From contig JAICSG010000223.1 of NCBI GenBank assembly GCA_025937035.1, positions 1 to 6,716 on the forward strand: DNA of 6,716 nucleotides. Reading direction: 5' to 3'. The DNA is from Thermoanaerobaculia bacterium (lineage in GTDB: Bacteria; Acidobacteriota; Thermoanaerobaculia; Multivoradales; UBA5704). A program made the position numbers and the translations under genes. A model generated the notes under the pieces. The model did no database searches. It was not told the origin of the DNA and saw nothing but the letters and a program-made list of their open reading frames with translations. This document shows, piece by piece, positions 1 through 3,837 of the stretch (its first letter is position 1; each line of letters opens with the position of its first letter).

Positions 1-396
1 AAGCTGCTCGACCAGGGTCAGGCGGGCGACAACATCGGGGTTCTGCTGCGCGGCACGAAGAAGGACGACGTGGAGCGGGGTCAGGTGCTGGCGAAGCCGG
101 GGTCGATCAAGCCGCACACGAAGTTCAAGGGCGAGGTGTACGTGCTGACGAAGGAGGAGGGCGGCCGTCACACGCCGTTCTTCAACGGGTATCGTCCGCA
201 GTTCTACTTCCGGACGACGGACGTGACGGGCGTGGCGAAGCTTCCCGAGGGCACGGAGATGGTGATGCCCGGGGACAACGTGAACCTGGAGATCGAGCTG
301 ATCGCGCCGATCGCGATGGAGAAGGGCGTGCGCTTCGCCATCCGCGAGGGGGGCCGCACCGTCGGCGCCGGCACGGTCACGGAGATCGTCGCCTAG
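1..396 (+). CDS. tuf: Elongation factor Tu, C-terminal 131 residues (partial, 5' end outside window)
   Basis: EF-Tu is the cytoplasmic GTPase that carries aminoacyl-tRNA to the ribosomal A site. The reading frame is open from base 1 to a TAG stop at 394-396. It aligns by eye with about residues 264-394 of E. coli EF-Tu. Visible landmarks are the domain 2 segment [15 protein letters not shown], the domain 3 stretch [20 protein letters not shown], and the C-terminal signature [14 protein letters not shown]. The GTPase domain with its G motifs lies upstream of the window. The first in-frame methionine or GTG inside the window is not the true start, because homology begins at base 1. No frameshift or missing block is visible. 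It is followed by a strong hairpin and then tRNA-Trp, so it probably ends its own transcription unit. Whether the genome holds a second tuf copy cannot be seen. Identity is essentially certain. Confidence 0.98.
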   Translation, partial: KLLDQGQAGDNIGVLLRGTKKDDVERGQVLAKPGSIKPHTKFKGEVYVLTKEEGGRHTPFFNGYRPQFYFRTTDVTGVAKLPEGTEMVMPGDNVNLEIELIAPIAMEKGVRFAIREGGRTVGAGTVTEIVA

Positions 397-420
397 GAAT
401 GGGGCTTTGTTGGACGTGGA

Positions 421-457
421 GGGGAGGGGCCTTCCGGCTCCTCCCCGGACGCGTTTT
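421..457 (+). terminator. GC-rich hairpin after tuf, likely intrinsic terminator
   Basis: Bases 421-431 (GGGGAGGGGCC) pair with 436-446 (GGCTCCTCCCC) in an 11-bp stem containing one G-T wobble, closed by the four-base loop TTCC at 432-435. The stem is followed by seven mixed bases and then TTTT at 454-457, so the U-tract is short and displaced from the stem. It may work as a weak or Rho-assisted terminator, or as a 3'-end stabilising or processing hairpin for the tuf message. The T-run overlaps the first TTGACA box of the next putative promoter. Confidence 0.6.
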
Positions 458-485
458 GACATAGACGCTTTGACAGCGAGGTAAT
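456..485 (+). promoter_or_regulatory. Candidate sigma-70-type promoter for tRNA-Trp/secE/nusG
   Basis: A perfect -35 hexamer TTGACA (456-461) is followed after 18 bases by GGTAAT (480-485), which matches four of six positions of the -10 consensus. Transcription would then begin about base 492, almost at the mature tRNA 5' end. A second perfect TTGACA lies at 470-475, but 17 bases downstream of it falls inside the tRNA with no -10 match. The placement between the tuf hairpin and the tRNA supports a promoter. The poor -10 box and very short leader make the exact assignment uncertain. Confidence 0.4.
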
Positions 486-491
486 CAGTAC

Positions 492-568
492 AGGCCAGTA
501 GCTCATAATGGTAGAGCATCGGTCTCCAAAACCGAGGGTTGGGGGTTCGAGTCCCTCCTGGCCTGCCA
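492..568 (+). tRNA. trnW: tRNA-Trp, anticodon CCA
   Basis: A full cloverleaf can be folded by eye. The acceptor stem 492-498 (AGGCCAG) pairs with 558-564 (CTGGCCT). The D stem 501-504 pairs with 514-517 around a nine-base loop. The anticodon stem 519-523 pairs with 531-535, and the seven-base loop CTCCAAA carries the anticodon CCA at 526-528, reading UGG. The variable loop is 536-540. The T stem 541-545 pairs with 553-557 (one G-T pair) around TTCGAGT. The discriminator base is G565, as expected for bacterial tRNA-Trp, and the 3' CCA (566-568) is encoded in the DNA. A tRNA-Trp gene beside secE is a recurrent bacterial arrangement. It lies 45 bases before secE and is probably cotranscribed with it and cut out by RNase P and 3' processing. 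Confidence 0.97.
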
Positions 569-613
569 ATCTTTTTCAGTCTGTGGATGTTCGTTAGATC
601 GAGGCCCAAAGCG

Positions 614-814
614 ATGGATTGGTGGACGAAGACGAAAGAGTTCCTGTCGGAGGTCCGCACCGAGATGCGGAAGGTGAGCTTCCCGACCCGCGACGAGGTG
701 GTGGGGACGACGATCATCGTGCTGATCACCAGCGTCATTTTCGGGATCTACCTGTTCGCCGCGGACCGCATCATCGTCTGGGCGTACCAGGGCATCGTGA
801 AGGTGTTTGGATGA
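614..814 (+). CDS. secE: Preprotein translocase subunit SecE (single-span form, 66 aa)
   Basis: SecE is the small essential membrane subunit that clamps and stabilises SecY in the SecYEG export channel. The 66-residue product has an amphipathic cytoplasmic helix (about residues 5-20, [12 protein letters not shown]), the conserved hinge [14 protein letters not shown] (20-33), and one hydrophobic transmembrane segment (about 33-50, [15 protein letters not shown]). It ends in a short tail. This is the minimal one-span form, in contrast to the three-span SecE of E. coli. The hinge normally reads KV-T/S-WP; here the tryptophan is phenylalanine. The start at 614 is chosen because a GAGG element (601-604) sits nine bases upstream and the length fits the family. 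An in-frame ATG at 587 would add nine residues but lies only 18 bases after the tRNA with no ribosome site. The TGA stop overlaps the nusG ATG. Confidence 0.93.
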   Translation: MDWWTKTKEFLSEVRTEMRKVSFPTRDEVVGTTIIVLITSVIFGIYLFAADRIIVWAYQGIVKVFG

Positions 815-1359
815 CCGACGAGAAGAGCCCCGACCGGAAGTGGTACATCGTCCACACCTACTCCGGGTTCGAGGAGCGGGTGAAGGAGACCCTGCGCCAG
901 CGCGCCGACGCGCTCGGCATGGGGGACGCCTTCGGCGAGATCCGCATCCCGACCGAGACGGTGGTCGAGTACAAGGGGGGGAAGAAGAAGGAGACGCAGC
1001 GCAAGTTCTTCCCCGGCTACATTCTGGTCGAGATGGAGATGTCGGACGCCGCCTGGCACGTGGTGAAGAACACGCCCAAGGTGACGGGCTTCGTGGGCAC
1101 CGGCAAGAAGCCGACCCCGCTCTCGGAGGATGAGGTCAACAACATCCTCGAGCAGGTGGTCACGGCCAAGGAGAAGCCGAAGCCGAAGTACATGTTCGAG
1201 AAGGCGGAGCCGGTGCGGATCACCGACGGCCCGTTCAACAATTTCACGGGCGTGGTGGACGAGGTGAACCTCGACCGCAACACGCTCAAGGTGATGGTGA
1301 CGATCTTCGGCCGGCAGACGCCGGTCGAGCTGGACTTCTCGCAAGTCCAGAAACTGTAG
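811..1359 (+). CDS. nusG: Transcription termination/antitermination factor NusG (182 aa)
   Basis: NusG binds the clamp of RNA polymerase, modulates pausing, and links polymerase to Rho or to ribosomal protein S10. The product has the two expected domains. An NGN domain covers about residues 9-115 (KWYIVHTYSGFEERVKETL, then RKFFPGYILVEMEM and the VTGFVGTGKKPTPLS region). A C-terminal KOW domain covers about 129-182 (GPFNNFTGVVDEVN, then LKVMVTIFGRQTPVELDFSQVQKL). The length is almost identical to E. coli NusG (181 aa), with no additional domain. The ATG at 811 overlaps the secE stop as ATGA, with the purine-rich AAGGTG at 800-805 upstream, so translation is probably coupled to SecE. A longer open frame begins upstream at 619, but those residues are out-of-frame secE sequence and have no NusG homology. 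It is followed by a hairpin and then rplK. Confidence 0.97.
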   Translation: MTDEKSPDRKWYIVHTYSGFEERVKETLRQRADALGMGDAFGEIRIPTETVVEYKGGKKKETQRKFFPGYILVEMEMSDAAWHVVKNTPKVTGFVGTGKKPTPLSEDEVNNILEQVVTAKEKPKPKYMFEKAEPVRITDGPFNNFTGVVDEVNLDRNTLKVMVTIFGRQTPVELDFSQVQKL

Positions 1360-1381
1360 GGGCGGCCCTGGGTGGCCGCCC
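1360..1381 (+). promoter_or_regulatory. Perfect 8-bp hairpin between nusG and rplK
   Basis: GGGCGGCC (1360-1367) pairs exactly with GGCCGCCC (1374-1381) around the six-base loop CTGGGT, starting one base after the nusG stop codon. There is no U-tract downstream, so it is unlikely to be an intrinsic terminator. Its position in the rplK leader is where E. coli carries the L1 binding site that represses the L11-L1 message, so an autoregulatory or mRNA-processing role is possible. The sequence alone does not decide between these. Confidence 0.45.
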
Positions 1382-1399
1382 TGAAACGGGGTTGAGGCA

Positions 1400-1825
1400 A
1401 TGGCCAAGAAAGTCGTTGGACAGATCAAGCTGCAGATTCCGGCCGGCGCGGCGACGCCGGCGCCCCCGGTGGGCCCCGCGCTGGGCCAGGCGGGCGTCAA
1501 CATCATGGACTTCGTGAAGAATTTCAACGCCCGGACGGCGTCGCAGTCTGGCCTGATCATCCCCGTGGTCATCACCGTCTACGCCGACCGGAGCTACACC
1601 TTCATCACCAAGACGCCCCCGGCGCCGATCCTGCTGATCAAGGCGGCGGGAATCGACAAGGGGTCGGGCGAGCCGAACAAGAAGAAGGTCGGCAAGGTGA
1701 CGCGGGCGCAGGTCGAGGAGATCGCCAAGACCAAGCTGCCGGACCTCAACGCGGCGAGCCTCGAGGCCGCCATCAAGACGATCGAGGGGACCGCCCGCTC
1801 GATGGGCATCGAGATCCAGGGCTGA
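1400..1825 (+). CDS. rplK: 50S ribosomal protein L11 (141 aa)
   Basis: L11 binds 23S rRNA at the GTPase-associated centre, at the base of the L10-L7/L12 stalk, and is needed for RelA-dependent stringent signalling. The N-terminal domain (about residues 1-70) shows [29 protein letters not shown] sequence, including the paired prolines (22-23) that face thiostrepton-class antibiotics in known structures. It continues to [21 protein letters not shown]. The C-terminal rRNA-binding domain (about 75-141) shows [18 protein letters not shown] and the family ending [12 protein letters not shown]. The length equals the typical 141-142 aa. The start is fixed by the canonical MAKKV beginning. The ribosome site is weak (GGGG at 1388-1391, or GAGG at 1394-1397, which is too close), so expression may depend on coupling or leader folding. 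It is followed 24 bases later by rplA, its usual partner. Confidence 0.98.
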   Translation: MAKKVVGQIKLQIPAGAATPAPPVGPALGQAGVNIMDFVKNFNARTASQSGLIIPVVITVYADRSYTFITKTPPAPILLIKAAGIDKGSGEPNKKKVGKVTRAQVEEIAKTKLPDLNAASLEAAIKTIEGTARSMGIEIQG

Positions 1826-1836
1826 GGGCCCGGGAC

Positions 1837-1852
1837 AAGGAGAACAGTCGTG
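1837..1852 (+). promoter_or_regulatory. Ribosome binding site fixing a GTG start for rplA
   Basis: AAGGAG at 1837-1842 lies seven bases before GTG at 1850-1852. No ATG occurs at a suitable spacing, and the protein family begins MPKHGKKY- or MAK-like exactly at this codon, so the non-ATG start is well supported. Confidence 0.85.
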
Positions 1853-2551
1853 CCGAAGCATGGAAAGAAGTACCGGCAGGCGGTCGAGAAGGTCGAGACG
1901 CGCCCCTATCCGCTGCAGGACGCGATCGCCCTCGCGGAGCAGGTCAAGTACGCCAAGTTCGACGAGACGCTGGAGGTCGTGATGCGCCTGGGGGTCGACC
2001 CCAAGCACGCCGACCAGATGGTGCGCGGCACGGTGGTGCTGCCGCACGGCCTGGGCACGGTCTCCCGGGTGCTGGTGTTCGCCAGCGGCGAGAAGATCCG
2101 CGAGGCCGAGGAGGCCGGCGCCGACCACGTGGGCGGCGACGATCTGGCGAAGCGGATCGAGGGGGGGTGGCTGGACTTCGACTCGGTCGTGGCCACCCCG
2201 GACATGATGCGCGTCGTCGGACGCCTCGGCAAGGTGCTCGGCCCCCGCGGCCTGATGCCCAACCCGAAGGCGGGCACGGTGACGCTCGACGTCGCGAAAG
2301 CGGTGCAGGAGATCAAGGCCGGCAAGGTGGAGTTCCGCGTCGACAAGACGGGGATCATCCACGCGCCGGTCGGCAAGCTCTCCTTCGGCACCGATCGATT
2401 GAAGGACAACGCCGAGGCCCTGATCGGCGCCGTGGTGAAGGCGAAGCCGAGCGCGGCCAAGGGCAAGTACGTCAAGGGGATCAGCCTCTCCTCGACGATG
2501 GGCCCCGGCATCCAGGTGGACGAGACCGCGGCGGCGGTCACCGAGGCGTAG
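1850..2551 (+). CDS. rplA: 50S ribosomal protein L1 (233 aa)
   Basis: L1 forms the mobile stalk beside the ribosomal E site and helps release deacylated tRNA. In many bacteria it also represses its own message by binding an rRNA-like site in the leader. The product shows the expected order. Domain I begins with [13 protein letters not shown] and the [24 protein letters not shown] segment (37-60). Domain II contains [23 protein letters not shown] (74-96). The L1 signature [19 protein letters not shown] lies at about 127-145. Return strands include the [18 protein letters not shown] stretch (162-179), and the C-terminal segment ends [10 protein letters not shown]. The length of 233 aa is normal for the family. 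The start codon is GTG. It sits in tandem with rplK, and its stop is only 23 bases before rplJ, leaving no room for a structured L10 leader. Confidence 0.98.
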   Translation: MPKHGKKYRQAVEKVETRPYPLQDAIALAEQVKYAKFDETLEVVMRLGVDPKHADQMVRGTVVLPHGLGTVSRVLVFASGEKIREAEEAGADHVGGDDLAKRIEGGWLDFDSVVATPDMMRVVGRLGKVLGPRGLMPNPKAGTVTLDVAKAVQEIKAGKVEFRVDKTGIIHAPVGKLSFGTDRLKDNAEALIGAVVKAKPSAAKGKYVKGISLSSTMGPGIQVDETAAAVTEA

Positions 2552-2574
2552 GCCAGGGTTAGGAGATAACGACG

Positions 2575-3105
2575 ATGCCTTTGACCCGTACCGACAAAGA
2601 GCAGATGCTGGCCGAGTACGAAGGGGGTCTCGCCAAGGCGCCGCACGCCTTCCTCCTCGGCTACCAGGGGATCACGGTCCCGCAGGTGACCGAGCTGCGC
2701 AGCCGGGTCCGCCAGAGCGGCGGCGAGTACGTGGTGGTGAAGAACACCCTCGCCCTGCGCGCCATCGACAGCCAGGCCCTCGACCAGCTCAAGGAGCACT
2801 TCGTGGGGCCCACGGCGGTCGTCTTCAGCCTCACCGACCCGGTGTCGGTGGCCAAGGCGCTGACCGATTACGCCAAGGACGTGCCGGCCATCAAGCTGAA
2901 GGCCGGCCTCGTCGAGGGGCGGGCCATCGCCGCCGACCAGATCAAGGACATCGCCTCGCTGCCCAGCCGCGAGGAGCTGATCGCGAAGCTGCTGTTCCTG
3001 CTGCAGTCGCCGGTCACGCGGTTCGCCCGCGTGCTGGCCGCGGTGCCGCAGTCGTTCGTGATGGTTCTGGACCAGGTCCGGAAGCAGAAGGAAGAATCCG
3101 CCTGA
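2575..3105 (+). CDS. rplJ: 50S ribosomal protein L10 (176 aa)
   Basis: L10 is the stalk scaffold: its N-terminal domain binds 23S rRNA near L11, and its long C-terminal helix carries L7/L12 dimers. The N-terminal domain (about residues 1-130) includes [17 protein letters not shown] (26-42), [13 protein letters not shown] (51-63), [11 protein letters not shown] (75-85) and LKAGLVEGR (108-116). The tail begins at [12 protein letters not shown] (129-140). The C-terminal helix reads [28 protein letters not shown] (147-174). It is about 11 residues longer after the LAAV motif than the 165-aa E. coli protein, which suggests an additional L7/L12-binding segment. The start is an ATG with AGGAG (2561-2565) nine bases upstream. 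It lies between rplA and rplL in the canonical order. Identity is essentially certain; the dimer count is inferred. Confidence 0.97.
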   Translation: MPLTRTDKEQMLAEYEGGLAKAPHAFLLGYQGITVPQVTELRSRVRQSGGEYVVVKNTLALRAIDSQALDQLKEHFVGPTAVVFSLTDPVSVAKALTDYAKDVPAIKLKAGLVEGRAIAADQIKDIASLPSREELIAKLLFLLQSPVTRFARVLAAVPQSFVMVLDQVRKQKEESA

Positions 3106-3134
3106 GGGTTTGAAGAATAAAGGGAAACGAATTC

Positions 3135-3150
3135 CGGACCTAGGAGTCCG
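3135..3150 (+). promoter_or_regulatory. Small hairpin in the rplJ-rplL gap
   Basis: CGGAC (3135-3139) is complementary to GTCCG (3146-3150) around CTAGGA. The five-bp stem lies in the 67-base gap, eight bases before the rplL ribosome site. It leaves that site exposed and might separate rplL translation from the upstream gene. A stem this short can arise by chance in GC-rich DNA, so confidence is low. Confidence 0.25.
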
Positions 3151-3157
3151 CAGCGTT

Positions 3158-3164
3158 TAAGGAG
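3158..3164 (+). promoter_or_regulatory. Perfect consensus ribosome binding site for rplL
   Basis: TAAGGAG lies eight bases before the rplL ATG and matches the anti-Shine-Dalgarno sequence over seven bases. It is the strongest such site in the window. This fits the need for several L7/L12 copies per ribosome against one L10 from the same message. Confidence 0.85.
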
Positions 3165-3172
3165 AGGAACAA

Positions 3173-3556
3173 ATGGCTATCGCGACGCAAGACTTCATTT
3201 CGCAGATCGACCAGCTCACCGTGCTCGAGCTGAACAACCTGGTCAAGGCCCTGGAGGAGCACTACGGGGTGTCCGCGGCGGCGGCGGCGGTGGCGATGCC
3301 GGCCGGCGGCGGCGCGGCGGCGGCGGCTCCGGCGGCCGAGGAGAAGACCGAGTTCGACGTCGTCCTCAAGGCGGCCGGTGACAAGAAGATCAACGTCATC
3401 AAGGCGGTCCGCGAGGTGACGAGCCTCGGCCTCAAGGAGGCCAAGGACCTCGTGGAGTCCGCTCCCGCCACCGTCAAGGAAGCGGTCTCGAAGGACGAGG
3501 CCGAGTCGATCAAGAAGAAGTTCGAAGAGGCCGGGGCCACGATCGAGATCAAGTAA
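3173..3556 (+). CDS. rplL: 50S ribosomal protein L7/L12 (127 aa)
   Basis: L7/L12 is the multi-copy acidic stalk protein that recruits EF-Tu, EF-G, IF2 and release factors to the ribosome and stimulates their GTPase activity. The N-terminal dimerisation and L10-binding domain spans about residues 1-34 ([26 protein letters not shown]). It is followed by a flexible hinge rich in alanine and glycine (about 35-56). The C-terminal globular domain covers about 57-127, with [27 protein letters not shown], the [13 protein letters not shown] motif that contacts the GTPases, and the ending [14 protein letters not shown]. The length is typical (120-130 aa). The start is an ATG behind a perfect TAAGGAG. 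GC-rich repeats coding the alanine hinge (around 3277-3340) are the low-complexity spot most likely to attract sequencing or assembly error, though the frame is intact here. Confidence 0.98.
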   Translation: MAIATQDFISQIDQLTVLELNNLVKALEEHYGVSAAAAAVAMPAGGGAAAAAPAAEEKTEFDVVLKAAGDKKINVIKAVREVTSLGLKEAKDLVESAPATVKEAVSKDEAESIKKKFEEAGATIEIK

Positions 3557-3625
3557 GCGCGAGCGAGAGGAGCCACGCTACGCCTCAAGCTCAACGAGCA
3601 GTCTCAGATACCGGCACGGCGTCCG

Positions 3626-3644
3626 GCCCGGGCATAAACCGGGC
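3626..3644 (+). promoter_or_regulatory. Hairpin in the rplL-rpoB gap, 70 nt after rplL
   Basis: GCCCGG (3626-3631) pairs perfectly with CCGGGC (3639-3644) around the seven-base loop GCATAAA. No U-tract follows, so it is not a classic terminator. Its distance from the rplL stop is close to that of the E. coli rplL-rpoB attenuator, but no sequence kinship is claimed. Confidence 0.35.
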
Positions 3645-3727
3645 GCGGGCGCTGTTCTGGTCTATGTTCACCATGTCCGGTGACCTTCCGCGGGGCGAGC
3701 GGGGGGCCGGGCATGGTGTCTCCTGCT

Positions 3728-3750
3728 TCCGGAGCCCCCCTGACTCCGGA
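3728..3750 (+). promoter_or_regulatory. Hairpin in the rpoB leader
   Basis: TCCGGAG (3728-3734) pairs perfectly with CTCCGGA (3744-3750) around a nine-base C-rich loop. Bases 3734-3740 (GCCCCCC) can instead pair with GGGGGGC at 3701-3707, which makes two alternative folds or a pseudoknot. The following sequence lacks a run of T at terminator distance; the nearest (TTTGTTT at 3774-3780) is 23 bases on. Confidence 0.4.
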
Positions 3751-3817
3751 GCTGGACCGTCGCCCCCGGAAACTTTGTTTGCCGCGTAGAAGAGACGTAC
3801 CCATCTACCCAGGCATC

Positions 3818-3823
3818 GAGGAG
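3818..3823 (+). promoter_or_regulatory. rpoB ribosome binding site with wide spacing
   Basis: GAGGAG lies 14 bases before the ATG at 3838, more than the usual 5-10. No alternative in-frame start exists between the TAG at 3787-3789 and 3838, and the family's N-terminus begins here, so the start is kept despite the spacing. Confidence 0.6.
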
Positions 3824-3837
3824 ATAGCAAGACCCCT

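Larger units (their letters stand above)
3557..3837 (+). promoter_or_regulatory. 281-nt non-coding gap between rplL and rpoB (rpoB leader region)
   Basis: This is the only long gap in an otherwise tightly packed cluster, and I see no credible gene in it. It holds two perfect inverted repeats (3626-3644 and 3728-3750), a G6C/GC6 complementary pair (3701-3707 with 3734-3740) that competes with the second hairpin, and several copies of TCCGG. It ends with the rpoB ribosome site. In E. coli the equivalent gap carries a partial attenuator and an RNase III processing site that set the ratio of ribosomal proteins to RNA polymerase. A similar role here is an inference from position and structure. No good sigma-70 promoter was found in it. 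Confidence 0.6.

Noticed and set aside
572..576. TTTTT just after tRNA-Trp, considered as a terminator
   Set aside because: There is no hairpin directly upstream apart from the tRNA itself, and secE starts 38 bases later with no clear promoter of its own.
587..613. An alternative secE start adding MFVRSRPKA
   Set aside because: No ribosome site precedes it and it lies 18 bases after the tRNA; the start at 614 has GAGG upstream and gives the usual size.
619..810. An upstream extension of the nusG frame by 64 codons
   Set aside because: The extension translates out-of-frame secE sequence and lacks NusG homology; the coupled ATG at 811 gives the normal 182-aa length.
1286..2362. A 358-codon minus-strand open frame across rplK and rplA, with overlapping antisense frames at 748-1575 and 1906-2799
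   Set aside because: These are shadows of conserved ribosomal protein and nusG genes; their composition is low-complexity and there is no ribosome site or homology.
3277..3345. GCG/GCC triplet-like repeats, considered as a simple-sequence repeat or phase-variable tract
   Set aside because: They encode the normal alanine/glycine hinge of L7/L12; a three-base unit cannot switch the frame, and the frame is intact.
3664..3789. A 41-codon ATG frame (MFTMSGDLPRGERG...) upstream of rpoB, considered as a leader peptide
   Set aside because: There is no Shine-Dalgarno sequence before its ATG, no run of regulatory codons and no recognised family; the hairpins occupy the same bases.
3775..3803. TTGTTT (3775-3780) with TACCCA (3798-3803), considered as an rpoB promoter
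   Set aside because: The -10 match is very poor and the start would fall close to the ribosome site; not reported as a feature.
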